DNA of 64,000 nt from Panaeolus papilionaceus (GCA_015501605.1 JADNRZ010000017.1:1099880-1163879); one strand, 5' to 3'; counted from the stretch's first letter, positions 1-11,724 are shown. The notes: generated by a model from the letters alone, not told the origin. A program made the numbers and translations.

Positions 1-154
1 GGTCGACCATTGCCAAGGAGTTCTGGAAGAAACTCCCTCAAGCCGAAAGGAATGAATGGGATAGGATTGCCAAAGAAGAACACGATGCGGCCGTGAAAGC
101 ATGGGAGGAAAAGGTCAAGAATGGTCCCTCCACTGATCCTAAGGACTGACAGAG

Positions 155-204
155 GTTTGTGTCCTGCTACCTTTCATTCTCCAGATATCTAACATAATTT
201 TTAG
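155..204 (+). other. Intron 1 of the decayed gene
   Basis: GT at 155-156 and AG at 203-204, 50 nt. Removal joins the flanking codons in frame (Q-R-C-I-E-S). The length is typical of basidiomycete introns. Confidence 0.6.
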
Positions 205-333
205 ATGCATTGAATCTTTAATTCATTTTGTTCAACCTATATTGGATGGTATCTGTGAGCTAACAGGTTGGAAAGCATCCCTTATTGCCAGAGGACCTGA
301 GCCAGTGAAGGGAGGAAAGTAGAGCATCGTCAG

Positions 334-391
334 GTAATTGAATTGTAATATATGTTTTCATATCTTTTATTCATCATTTCTTTATCTTAAG
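334..391 (+). other. Intron 2 of the decayed gene
   Basis: GTAATT donor at 334 and AG at 390-391, 58 nt. Splicing produces S-I-V-S-I-H-S-G-T-T-N-G in one frame. Confidence 0.65.
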
Positions 392-507
392 CATTCATTC
401 TGGTACTACCAATGGTCTCATCAAGATGAACTTTGGCCATGCAGAGCACGTTCGTTATGCAAAGCTTGTCACACCGATATATGCAGGTTTCTTGAAGCAA
501 TGCTATT

Positions 508-559
508 GTGAGTTTCTTTTTCTGTCATGGTTTCTCATATTAACACCCTCTGTCTCCAG
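508..559 (+). other. Intron 3 of the decayed gene
   Basis: GTGAGT donor at 508 and CTCCAG acceptor ending at 559, 52 nt. Splicing joins Q-C-Y to S-I-E-E-C-K-S-R-A-L-P. Confidence 0.7.
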
Positions 560-1819
560 CAATTGAGGAGTGCAAGAGCCGTGCATTGCCTGAAGAAGAG
601 GGCTTTGTGGGTCTAGAAGGCAATGCCAGCGAAACACCTGACGTGAACATTGACGACATTGGTTTCCCTGAAGGTAGTCCAGCCCCTCAGCAACCTCAAG
701 ACAGCAGCAGTCGCATTGCAGCTGCCTCCAACGGCGCCTCAGCTCTGCAACTCCAACGTACAGATTCAATTTTTACAGAACCTTGTCCAACCCCCCCCTG
801 GCTCTCCTCTGTTCTCCCCCCCTGGCTCTCCTGCTGCCTTGCATCCGCCCACTTCTCCTGCCAGATCACTGTCTCCACCTGCGTTTGCCCATGCACCTCA
901 TTCACCAGCTCCCTCTCCCCCCCTCTCCCCTCCTCCATCGCCACCACTTTTCCTATCCCCATCACCACCTGGCTCTCCTATCCCTTCTGCCCCTACGTCA
1001 CCTCTTCCAACATCAAATTTCGCACAAAATTCTCTTCCTCTGCAAAACCTCGCCAATCAGACCACCAATCGCCGTCCAAGTGGGAAGAGAGCTCGGTCAT
1101 CTACCACCACCGAGCAACCTCTTGGTTACAACTCACCAAAGGGACTGGAGGCGCCATCAGATAATGAACCCAGGCCTAGCAAGAGACCTAGAGCTGCCCC
1201 TTCAAACCAGGTGAACACCAGTTCTTCAAAGTGTGTTCCATCAGGTTCCAGCTCTGCTGCTCCCCTTTCCCCACCGTCAGCACCCAAATGGTTTTCGGAT
1301 TGGATGGATGTCTTCAAAAAGTGCTCCAGGGATGTTGGACCAAAGAAGGAGTGGTTGGGCAAGGAATGGGAGGACTTGGTCAAAGAATGGGGGCTGTTTG
1401 AGGCAGAGAATGGGTATAAGGAGCAGGGGTGTCTTTCATCAACCAACTGACCCGATATCGTCCATGCCTGGATCAAAAATGGCAGGAAAACATCATTCCG
1501 ACCCAGGATTGCTAACGTTCGAGAAGTTCAACGGGAGTTTAAGGCATGGTGGACCAATCTTCAACTGGCATGGCGAAAACCCGATGGAGTGGTTGTCAGC
1601 CGACGAGTGGACAGTGACTGGTCCCCCTTGCTACAACCAGGCTTGAACAGTTTGTTCAGTGTTGTAGCGGCACTGTTTTTCATCAGCCTAGATGCAATTT
1701 CTACAGGCCGTACTTGGCTGCCTTGGTTGTATGACATTGAGGATGTGACAACGGCCATTGTTCAGCTTCGCGCTTCTGCTTCCACATCCAACAATGCCAC
1801 ATCGTCCCCCCTTTCATGA

Positions 1820-2301
1820 TTGCCATTTCAGTCTGCTCAGTATCTTCAGTCCATATCATTCGGATTTCCTTTATGCTCTCTCTAGATATAGATTTCAGCC
1901 TGCTCCCCTTTCTCTCTGCTACCTCCCAACTCATTCGTCTATCCACTATTCTACCTTCTTATTCATACTAATATTTGGCAATGCAACACTTTTTCATTAT
2001 TTATTTTGTTTGTGTGCTGGTCAACTTCCATTCCTGGTTTTATTATGGTTCAATTTCCATTTAATAACTGACATATATGTTATACAGGTTAGATTGAAAT
2101 CCTATGGGGATGGATGATATGAAACCACATCAACCAGGAGGAGGAAGGGGAGGGGAAGGAGGTTAGGAGAGAAAATGAAGCCACAAGGAATGGTTCGGCG
2201 ACAATGAAGTGGTGACAACAACAACGACAAGCACAACGAGAACAGTGAGGCGAGGTGTGTTGGGGAGGAGGAGAGGAGAGGGAGAGACAGGGAGACGGTT
2301 G
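1820..2301. other. Intergenic, no gene seen
   Basis: AT-rich 3' flank of the decayed gene, then a purine-rich tract from about 2120 to 2300 (GAGGAGG/GGAGAGG runs). No coding signal or recognisable repeat ends were found. Confidence 0.5.
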
Positions 2302-3997
2302 ACTTCTCGCGAAGACGAGATGGTGTCAATCCCCCCATCGACTTGGGGTACGCGCCCTATACGGGCGCTACGCCGTTGAAGCCCAAACCCATTTGGAGAT
2401 ACTTGGGCTTCTACTTCGATCGCGGGCTCACCTTCAGGGAGCACGTACGCTACTACACCACAAAAGCTCTCACCACGGTTAAGGCCATGGGGATGCTTGG
2501 CAACTCTCTCCGGGGACTTTCCCCAGTCCAACGTCGGCTTCTGTACCGCACGTGCGTTCTTCCGATCGCTACGTACGGGCATAGGCTGTGGTTCTTCAGG
2601 GGTTCCGTAACAAGGAACTTCTGAAAATGTTTAACGGGATGCAGCGTAAGGCTGCCCTATGGATTACGGGTGCGTTTAAGACCACCCCCGTAGGTGGAGC
2701 GGAGGCCCTGGTGGGCCTCCTTCCAATCCCTCTACTCCTCCGGCGTCTGACTGACCGCTCCACATGGCGTGTCGGGACACTTGCGTCCAGTCACCCCCTT
2801 CGGGGGTTCCTTTGCCCACATGTCCGAGTCCGAAAGGGCAAAGACCTCTGGGGCCGTTATGGAGATCATCTCTCGTCTCCCCCAACTAACTGAACCCATC
2901 GAGCTTCTGCCCGATGAGTCCAGACCTGGCAACCGACTCACTGAACGCTTCCCTCACCAGGTTGACGTCAATGAGACACTCCCGCCCCCGCCCACTCCCC
3001 CGCCTGACGGCGGGGAGTGGCCGTCGAGGGCGGATCAGCTGGTCCAGCTTATGGCTGAGGCTGCTGATACACCCGGTTCGTTCGTGGCAGCTGGCGATGC
3101 GTCAGTTCCACGGTACGAGCACTTCCAGACTGCAGTAAGTGCACTTGTGTATGCTGTGGACCCCGTGGAAGGACTCGAGCCATCGGTCAACGACCCATGG
3201 CGCACCGCCGCCCGGCGGGACGCTCTACTTCCGTTTCGGCGGAACTTGCTGCTATACGGCTCGCCTTGTGCAAGGCTATCACCTTCCCAAGATGCGAGCG
3301 CGTGTATGTATTCTCGATTGCATGCCTGCTATCAGGCTGGCAACCGATTGCACGGAGCATGGTGGCCAGGAACACAGCCTGGCCATCGTGCGCGCTCTTG
3401 CCGCTTGGCTGCCTGCGGCAGCCAACCGGCGCGTACTATTTGTACACGTCCCCTCCCAGCTTCGCTGGGGTCCACAGGGGACCGCTCATGAGATGGTCAC
3501 ATCTCTACCCGGTGTTCGTGTGGGGCACGCCCCTCACGACGCTAGACTGGCTCCGCGATTTTGCAGATCGTGAGGCACTACAACTCTGGGAAGCAAAGTT
3601 CTCAGACGTCTCATACAGAGGCAGGCACTTCATGCCCCTCCACGACAAGCACGACCGTCTCCTCAAGCCCACCACGAAGAAGGGTGGGTCTTGGTTATCC
3701 GCGTTCGAGGCCGGACCACCGTCCTTGACCGCACGCGCAGTTCGTTGTATTACGGGCCACGCTCCCATTGGTGAATACTATCACCGTATGCAATTCAACC
3801 TTCCCGCTCCTCGGTGCGCCTGCGGGCGCTTCGGGACGCGCTCTCATATCTTGTGCTCCTGTCGGAAGTACAAGCACTATCGCGGGCACCCATGGGATAC
3901 ATGGGAGCTCTATAAATATTTGAACGCGAACCCGCTCGCGTTCTCCTTTGCCGCGATACGCCCTTCCCACCCTCGGGAGGAGGAGGGCGTCGGATAA
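2302..3997 (+). pseudogene. LINE ORF2 C-terminal part (RT thumb, RNase H, zinc cluster), copy A
   Basis: Encodes the region after the RT catalytic core, an RNase H-like domain (AGDAS, then the Ser-Ala-Glu-Leu and cysteine-containing acidic motifs) and the C-terminal CxCxnHx4C cluster (CACGRFGTRSHILC). The frame is broken: one C is missing near 2602 compared with copies C and D, and a 44-nt deletion follows the GGGTTCCT at about 2810. The same deletion is present in copy B. It cannot make a working protein. Confidence 0.85.
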
Positions 3998-4534
3998 AGA
4001 CCTGAAGTGGGGTGGTTGTTGGGGCCCGAACATTCAGGTGGCCGAGACGATGGCCCGTCCCCCAAGCGGTCCTTAATTGGATGCCAGCGACGGGGCCCTT
4101 GCGTGCTGGAAGCTTCGGCGCTACAACCAGTGGTCGGGGAGCGTACTTCGGTGCGTATGCGGGTGGAGTTTAGCCCCTGGTGCCCGTCCATGGGCAACCA
4201 AGGGCTTGCGTAGTAGGCGCCCCTTCGGGGCACCACCACTTCTGTTCGACGACCGAGTCGAGGGCGTTAACCTGACGACGCTTGGTCATCACTTTGGACT
4301 GCCGCCTTCTGCGGAGGGAGAGGCTTATTTGCCGCGCAATCGGCCTTGATATCTTGCCCCACGTACTTTGCTCGCGCTTCGCGCTCGCAGTAGTTTAGTC
4401 TGCCGTGGTATATACCCAACTTAATTGGGGAGTGGTCATTCTGGTAGTTAGCTACTCGTTTGTATTTACTGTGATCCGACCGGACTGCCAGCGCGCACCG
4501 GTATATAAATTGTTGAACCAAAAAAAAAAAAAAA
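2302..4534 (+). mobile_element. LINE copy A, 5'-truncated
   Basis: Collinear with the 3' half of LINE copy D (24835-27126) from the end of the RT domain through the 3' UTR to a 15-A tail (4520-4534). It starts abruptly inside ORF2 (ACTTCTCGCGAAG), as expected from incomplete reverse transcription. It lies tail to tail with copy B across a 275-bp spacer. The 14 bases beginning at the last A reappear inverted beside the 5' end of copy B, so the two copies seem to have taken part in an inversion. Confidence 0.9.
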
Positions 4535-4547
4535 CTGCTCAATATCT
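4534..4547 (+). repeat. 14-bp sequence repeated inverted at 11393-11406
   Basis: ACTGCTCAATATCT directly follows the poly(A) of copy A. Its perfect reverse complement directly follows the 5' end of copy B. It looks like the two halves of one target-site duplication brought into opposite orientation. Confidence 0.7.
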
Positions 4548-4809
4548 TCTCCTGCTCTTGTTGTTGTTGTCGCGCCACATATCATTTTCATCTTCCATCA
4601 GTCCTCTGTGGTTCCGTTTGCTCAATGCATCATCCTCATCACTCACCTCACCATCTCCTCTCCCCTCGTTTCATCGTTGCTGCAGTCTCCCCACATCCCC
4701 CACATCCCTCCTGTCGTCACGCCGTCTCCGTTGCTGCGCGTCATCTCCACTCTCCATCCCCTCTGGCACCATTTTGTTGTCCCCCATCTCCTTAACACCC
4801 CCTTTTTTC
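4535..4809. other. Spacer between two LINE tails, no gene
   Basis: Pyrimidine-rich (repeated CTCC, CATC and GTTGTTGTTGTTG), ending in C/T homopolymer that runs into the poly(T) of copy B. No coding motif recognised. Confidence 0.5.
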
Positions 4810-5361
4810 TTTTTTTTTTTTTTTTTTTTTTTTTTGGTTCAACAATTTATATACCGGTGCGCGGCTGGCAGTCCGGTCGGATCACAGTAAATACAAACGA
4901 GTAGCTAACTACCAGAATGACCACTCCCCAATTAAGTTGGGTATATACCACGGCAGACTAAACTAAGGCGAGCGCGAAGCGCGAGCAAAGTACGTGGGGC
5001 AAGATATCAAGGCCGATTGCGCGGCAAATAAGCCTCTCCCTCCGCAGAAGGCGGCAGTCCAAAGTGATCAACCAAGCGTCGTCAGGTTAACGCCCTCGAC
5101 TCGGTTGTCGAACAGAAGTGGTGGTGCCCGAAGGGGCGCCTACTACGCAAAGCCCTTGGTTGCCCATGGACGGGCACCAGGCGGCTAAACTCCAACCCGC
5201 ATACGCACCGAAGTGCGCTCCCCGACCACTGGTTGTAGCGCCGAAGCTTCCAGCACGCAAGGGCCCCGTCGCTGGCATCCAATTAAGGACCGCTTGGGGG
5301 ACGGGCCATCGTCTCGGCCTCCTGAATGTTCGGGCCCCAACAACCACCCCACTTCAGGTCT

Positions 5362-8300
5362 TTATCCGACGCCCTCCTCCTCCCGAGGGGGGAAGGGCGT
5401 ATCGCGGCAAAGGAGAACGCGAGCGGGTTCGCGTTCAAGTATTTATAGAGCTCCCATGTATCCCATGGGTGCCCGCGATAGTGTTTGTACTTCCGACAGG
5501 AGCACAAGATATGAGAGCGCGTCCCGAAGCGCCCGCAGGCGCACCGAGGAGCGGGAAGGTTGAATTGCATACGGTGATAGTATTCACCGATGGGAGCGTG
5601 GCCCGTAATACAACGAACTGCGCGTGCGGTCAAGGACGGGGGCCGGCCTCGAACGCGGATAACCAAGACCCACCCTTCTTCGTGGTGGGCTTGAGTAGAC
5701 GGTCGTGCTTGTCGTGGAGGGGCATGAAGTGCCTGCCTCTGTATGAGACGTCTGAGAACTTTGCTTCCCAGAGTTGAGTGCCTCGCGATCTGCAAAATCG
5801 CGGAGCCAGTCTAGCGTCGTGAGGGGGCGTGCCCCCACACGAACACCGGGTAGAGATGTGACCATCTCATGAGCGGTCCCCTGTGGACCCCAGCGAAGCT
5901 GGGAGGGGACGTGTACAAAAAGTACGCGCCGGTTGGCTGCCGCAGGCAGCCAGCGGCAAGAGCGCGCACGATGGCCAGGCTGTGTTCCTGACCACCATGC
6001 TCCGTGCAGTCGGTGCTAGCCTGATAGCAGGCATGCAATCCGAGAATACATACACGCGCTCGCATCTTGGGAAGGTGATAGCCTTACACAAGGCGAGCCG
6101 TATAGCAGCAAGTTCCGCCGAAACGGAAGTAGAGCGTCCCGCCGGGCGGCGGGTGCGCCATGGGTCGTTGACCGATGGCTCGAGTCCTTCCACGGGGTCC
6201 ACAGCATACACAAGTGCACTTACTGCAGCCTGGAAGTGGTCGTATCGTGGAACTGACGCATCGCCAGCTGCCACGAACGAACCGGGTGTATCAGCAGCCT
6301 CAGCCATAAGCTGGACCAGCTGATCCGCCCTCGACGGCCACTCCCCGCCGTCAGGCGGGGGAGTGGGCGGGGGCGGGAGGGTCTCATTGACGTCACCTGG
6401 TGAGGGAACGTTCAGTGAGTCGGTTGCCAGGTCTGGACTCATCAGGCAGAAGCTCGATGGGTTCAGTCAGTTGGGGGAGACGGAGATGATCTCCATAACG
6501 GCCCCAGAGGTCTTTGCCCTTTCGGACTCGGACATGCGGGCAAAGGAACCCCCGAAGGGGGTGACTGGACGCAAGCGTCCCGACGCGCCAGGTGGAGCGG
6601 TCAGTCAGACGACGAAGGAGTAGAGGATTGGAAGGAGGCCCGCCAGGGCCTCCGCTCCACCTACGGGGGTGGTCTTAAACGCACCCGTAATCCATAGGGC
6701 AGCCTTACGCTGCATCCCGTTAAACATTTTCAGGAGTTCCTTGTTACGGGACCCCTGAAGAACCACAGCCTATGCCGTACGTAGCGATCGGAAGAACGCA
6801 TGTGCGGTACAGAAGCCGACGTTGGACCGGGGAAAGTCCCCGGAGAGAGTTGCCAAGCATCCCCATGGCCTTAACCGTGGTGAGTGCTTTTGTGGTGTAG
6901 TAGCGTACGTGCTCCCTGAAGGTGAGCCCGCGATCGAAGTAGAAGCCCAAGTATCTCCAAATGGGTTTGGGCTTCAACGGCGTAGCGCCCGTATAGGGCG
7001 CGTACCCCAAGTCAATGGGGGGATTGACACCATCTCGTCTTCGCGAGAAGTGGAATAGTTCAGACTTGTCGTGCTCCAGCACAAGGGCCAGAGCAGTGAA
7101 CAAGGTGAAGATAATAGAGTACGCCGCCCGAAGGGCGGCGATATTGTCGGTCAATTTCTTGGCCTGGCAAATGAGAGTGCCATCGTCGACAAACGACAGC
7201 AAGTAACAAGACAGCGCGCCGCTAGGGCGCGCGCCTCGAAGATCTTCATGATCGGAGCAATATAAAGAGCAGATAAACCGGGGACAGGGCGGAGCCCTGT
7301 CCCACACCCACATCAGCAGGCATTGGTTCAGAGTGAAGGTGTTCCAGCTATAGCGCGTGGAACGTCCTACAAGATATGAGGCGAAAAACCTCCGGACCTT
7401 AGCAGGGAACCCTGCTTGGCCAGTATAGCCATCAGAACATCATGGTTCAGTGACGGGAAGAACTGCGCGATGTCAAATGCCACCACACTGGTTACCAGAC
7501 CCTTCGCCCAGCCCGCCGGACCATGTGGGTGAGGATGAGGCCCGCGTCCTCTGTGAGCGCTGTTTAACGCCTCCCAGTTGACACAGATGGAATATGTCCA
7601 GTTTGATGCCTTCAAACTGAATGCGGGTCGAGATGAGTTTCTCGATGAGTTTACCAAGAGTGTTCAGGAGCACAATTGGCCTGAACGACTTCGGAGTAGA
7701 GTAGGATGCCTTCCCCGGTTTCGGAATATGACCGAGGTGGAGTCCTTGAAGTGGCTGGGCCAATAGCCTGCTGTTAGGCAGGCATTGGCCAGCTGTACGA
7801 AGAGGGTCTCGACGCCATCGGCGTCGATGACCCTCTTCAGGTACCGCCACGTGATGTGGTCGGGACCGGGTGCAGAGAGACCGGAGCACGCTACTAGGCT
7901 TCACGCAACTCCTGTCCGGAGAAACCTCCCATTCCCTCTCCTGCAGAGAGGGAAGCTCGTCCAGGACCGAGAGGTCATACTCCCGATCCGTGGCTGAATT
8001 ATAGTGCCATGGAGTCCTTCCCACAGCGAGTCAACAGTATGACATGGTTGCCCACGATACTGGATGCCTCCGACGGCGGTAACTTGCGCTTCTGGACCCA
8101 ATTCATTAGGTCCCAGGGGCGCTTGTTGGTTTCTGCGATTTTCTCGATTTCGGCATCGAAAAAAGCCCGCTTCGCGCTACGAGTAGCTCTCCGCAGGGCC
8201 CGCCATTCCTCCCTCCCCGGTTGGCCCGGAAGGCAGAAAGGGCGGTCGCGCATTCATCATTCCACCAAGCTTTTGATCGCTTGACGACTTTTCTTCTCCG

Positions 8301-9213
8301 TGGCATGGTGATCCCATGCCTCTTGGAAGCAAAGCGCAATAGCCGAGGCCATGCCCTCCACCCCCTCAGGAGTACGTGCAAACTCGCGTCCGACGAGGCC
8401 TTGTAGCCCCGCGCGAAGCGCGGATAAGAAAGCCTTTTCCGTGTCCGAATTAGGCTTGATGACTTGCGAGGAGGAGCCGAAGGCTCCTCCGAGCAAGGGA
8501 GAGTGCATCCCAAGGGATGTGATCCTGACACCTGCCAGGATCTGTCGCCTTCGGCGCGTGGGACAGAGAGAACTCTGCCTGAGAAAGACAAGATCAATCA
8601 CCGTAGGCGAAAGATCTGCCTGAAAGGGGATGTGGGTGGGTCCCGGTTAACCGGTTCCGCCCACAGCAACCCCGTTTCCGCCGCGATCTCCTGGATCTGG
8701 ACAGCGCGGGATTATGCCCTTCACGTCTGGGTCCCAGACATGAGAGCGACAATTGAAGTCCCCCCATATATACAAGAGGGGGGAGATCATCAGATGGTTG
8801 TGGAGGAAGCGCGTAGCGCTTCCCCACTGTCGGAGTAACATTAAGGAAGTTAAAGACTTCTCGCTCCCCAAAGAGCGAGAGTAGCTGGATGTCACGGTGT
8901 TTAACAATATCCGGACGGAGTGCAGGGCGATATCGCACGAGGCTGCGGCCACGTACATTATCACACGGGGGGTTGACCGTCGGCGCTCTTCGCGTCAGCG
9001 AAGAGCAACCAGTTGGGATGGACCGGAGGTCCTTCCACATCGTCGCCCTCCTTGTTAGAGGTGGACGGCGCTGTGCGAATCACACGCCACGGGGGCTCTT
9101 GGATGAACAAAGATCATACACGCTTGCATGCGATCCAGTAACAAATTCATATGTTCATAATTTTTACAAACATTCTGAGAATAACACTAATGTCCTTAGA
9201 TTGGTTGACTCAT
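5362..9213 (-). pseudogene. LINE ORF2 (endonuclease, RT, RNase H), copy B
   Basis: ATG at 9213-9211 lies two bases after the ORF1 stop TAG (9218-9216). Pieces of the AP-endonuclease-like domain, the RT (FVDDGTLICQAK), the RNase H region and the C-terminal Cys/His cluster can be followed in shifting frames. Stops occur soon after the start, and several indels break the rest. The EN-RT linker is intact here (REEWRALRRATRSAKRAF), which makes the deletion in copies C and D visible. Confidence 0.85.
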
Positions 9214-9215
9214 TT

Positions 9216-11307
9216 CTAAGAACGATTGTGTGAGATTTTGGGTGCAGAGCCATGTCGGCTACTCACCTTAGCATACACCCTAACATACCAGTTCTCATCG
9301 AACCGGTTACGCCAGAACGGGCAGTTGCGGGCATCCGCCGCGTGGTCTCCTTTGCAGTTAACGCAGGGAACCGATGAGGACACGCCTCCCCCGACGGAGT
9401 CGGGGGACAGGTGGGTTAGAGTTGGGGTTGCCTCGCAACACCCTGCGAGTGATCGGTGCTGGTCCCTAGTGTGGGGCCCACCGCAGATTGGACACGTCTG
9501 GCCTCGAGCCCGACAGTGCTTAATGTCGTGGCCCCACCTGAAGCACTTAGGGCAACAGGGGACACCACGGTTGGCCGAAGCCGCCTGGATAGAGCAGGAG
9601 TGTCCACAAATCATTATGGACCTCCCGATGAGCGTTTTAGCCCGGGCACCCTGCTGGGTATCCCATAGATCGAAGTAGACGGTCGCAGTAGCGGCCATCT
9701 TGGAGTTACGAATGATGCGCGGTTTAGTGCGCAGTGCGAAGGAGGACATGAGGGGCGACGCGGAGATCGCGCGCTTCACGTCCTCTTCGGTAATCTTGAC
9801 GCCAGTCGTCAGGAGGAGAACACCGGAACGTCGACCATCTTAAGGTACGACGTCGAGGCAGGCAGGGTGACCTGCGGGGAGAGCGGACCTTGCGTCTCCG
9901 GGAAGAATTTCTTCGCGACGGACCGGATGAGGGCAATATCCCTCTCCGATGCGACGTGAGTTGTTTCGACGGTGTACCCGTTAAACGCGGGGCCACACGA
10001 GAGAGCGCGAATAACAGCGCTGGCGCGAGCCAGAACCGTATTCACCTCTTGGTAGAGGCGCTCGATGTCTACCGGGGTAGAGATCGTGCCGTGAAAGTGA
10101 TGAGGACCTGCGACGCGACGGGCCCTTGACAACATAAGACGGAGCAGAGGCATTCTTGGGTTTGCCTCTGCTCGTCGACAGCCCGGCTACCTGGGTGGGG
10201 TAGGCCTGGGGCGGGAATTGCACACGAGCACTAGACATGCCTGGCTGAGGCGCTCTATAACCAGGAACGGTTGAGCGTTTGGCGACTGCAGCGAAGACGG
10301 CTTTGGTTTCGTCTGTCGGTTCACCTGAGGGGGAGGCCCGGAGGGCCTCCGAAAGGTCCCGGCTACGGGTACTTTCGGTTTCTTGGGAGCCGTTCCTGTC
10401 ATTTCCGTATCTTCGGGTGCGACAGGGGCGGAGGATGTCGGGACAGATCCCGCGGCCTTCCGCTTCCCGAAAGACGACGACTTTCGGGTAGTGGAGGCCG
10501 GATCTCCCACGGGTGGTCCGTGCGCAGTGCCCTGGACCTGTGGGGTAGTGTCAAGGTCAGCGGCGATGGCCTGCTGCACCTCTGCATCGTACTCCTCGTC
10601 CATCTCCATCTCGGGAGGTGGGCTAGAAGGGGGGAGCGAGCCCTCGACGAGGGGCTGCCTGATTGTGATGTCCCCTCGACCTTATCATAAGATTCGTTGA
10701 GGACATCGAATAGGGCATCCACCAGCGCGCCTTGCTCGCCGGTGGGTTGAACTGCTGCCCAGGTGGACCTGGACACTCGCTCGACAAGCTCGAGAAGCTC
10801 GTGGGCGAAGAGGTTTGTATCCGCTTGGTTAGCGAATACGGACGGGTTGGCACCGTTCTCCATCCAGTGCCGTATCTCCCTCACACTGCGAATAGCAGCC
10901 TTCAGATCCCCACTGGCCTCCTCCTTCGTACCAGCCGCTTCGAAGGGAACCGACGAATGCCTCGAGTAAGATTGTTGGGAAGCAGCAGAACGTCTGCTCT
11001 TCCTGGCGACGGTCGTCCAGCTCCCTCCTCCTTCGCTGCGACGATCCAATTGATTTCCTCCTGGAACGGGGGTGGTGTACCGCTTCTTCGCTTCACCCTT
11101 GGGGGGAGCGGAGCGTGCTGTTGGTGTAGGGGACGAAGAACGAGCCCCGGGGGCGGAATACCCCCCAAGATCTGAAGAAGGCGCGGAGCCTCCCCCTGCT
11201 GGTGGCAACGATAGTGCCGATGATGTGATTTGTGGGCGGAAGACAGGGCTTGTAGGCCGTTGCCCTCCTAACGAACTGGACGCACGAGGCGTCCCCTCCT
11301 TTGACAT
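9216..11307 (-). pseudogene. LINE ORF1 (gag-like, zinc knuckles), copy B
   Basis: Starts MSKEGTPRASSSLGGQR as in copy C. N-terminal low-complexity Ser/Pro/Gly region, charged middle, then three Cys/His knuckles (CPKCFRWGHDIKHC, CPICGGPHTRDQH, CVNCKGDHAADARNC). Frame changes near 10670 and again between about 9770 and 10190 break it. Its 3' end stays open past the point where copy C has TGA, ending at TAG 9218-9216, which shows the ancestral end of ORF1. Confidence 0.85.
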
Positions 11308-11392
11308 TGAGCTCGATGTTTAGCAGTTGTAGATACGAGTTGTTGAGTGTGTGCCCAAATAGGAAGGTGGTGGTTCAGGGTCAAGAAGCGTG

Positions 11393-11406
11393 AGATATTG
11401 AGCAGT
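11393..11406 (-). repeat. Inverted partner of 4534-4547
   Basis: Plus-strand AGATATTGAGCAGT, the exact reverse complement of the 14 bases after the copy A tail. It sits one base beyond the 5' end of copy B. Confidence 0.7.
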
Positions 11407-11525
11407 GATGGGGGGACAACAGTGACTACAACCACGACATACCTGCCTCATCCTCCTCCGATACCCGATGTGCACTCCCGCTCCCCCATAACTCCTACCC
11501 AATCCCCAATTCTCATTTTACCCCT

Positions 11526-11595
11526 CCCACCCCGCCCCTATTTTATCAATCCACCCCGCCATATTTTATCTACCCGCCCTGCCCTATTTTATCTA
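11526..11595. repeat. Tandem repeat, about 23 bp x 3
   Basis: Three degenerate units of the form CC(A)CCCGCC..TATTTTATC, unit lengths about 22-24 bp. Confidence 0.7.
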
Positions 11596-11682
11596 GCTTA
11601 CCTGGCCTCTTTATCTGTAATTTACTGATATTCCATTTATGTATTTTTAATGATTATCTGCCTTGCTGAGATAGCCCACTGT

Positions 11683-11724
11683 CCATGGACAGTCCACTGT
11701 TCCCCAACAGTGGACTGTTCATGG
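11683..11724. repeat. Hairpin, 19-bp arms, 4-nt loop
   Basis: Left arm 11683-11701 and right arm 11706-11724 pair at 18 of 19 positions around a CCCC loop; the inner 13 bp (ACAGTCCACTGTT) are perfect. It could be the centre of a small foldback element or a transcribed hairpin. Confidence 0.7.

Larger units (their letters stand above)
3..1819 (+). pseudogene. Decayed multi-exon host-type gene, HMG-box-like start and Pro/Ser-rich middle
   Basis: The 5' end lies outside the window. The first visible exon (3-154) has spaced Trp and charged residues (FWKKLP, AKEEHDAAVKAWEE) like the C-terminal half of an HMG box. Three GT-AG introns (155-204, 334-391, 508-559) restore one frame through the motifs VQPILDGICELTGWKASL and HSGTTNGLIKMNFG. 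A Pro/Ser-rich region (about 780-1060), a basic Lys/Arg patch and a Trp-rich tail (WFSDWMDVF, DIVHAWIKNGRK, LNSLFSVVAALFF) follow, to TGA at 1817-1819. From memory this resembles a large family of agaricomycete hypothetical proteins of unknown function. In-frame stops at 147-149 (TGA), 320-322 (TAG) and 1448-1450 (TGA), plus a frame change near 740-770, mark it as a pseudogene unless a further intron removes some of these lesions. Confidence 0.6.
4810..11391 (-). mobile_element. LINE copy B, full length, decayed
   Basis: Read on the minus strand it runs from the 5' end at 11391 (ACGCTTCTTGACCCTG, also the start of copy C) through ORF1 and ORF2 to a tail seen as 26 T at 4810-4835. It is about 6.6 kb, equal to copy C. 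Both ORFs carry frameshifts. It keeps 34 nt in the EN-RT linker that are deleted in copies C and D, and lacks 44 nt before the RNase H domain that those copies keep. Confidence 0.9.

Noticed and set aside
650..1450. Complete 266-aa Pro-rich protein starting at 650
   Set aside because: Upstream exons in the other frame and in-frame homologous sequence after the TGA at 1448 show it to be the middle of a longer, broken gene.
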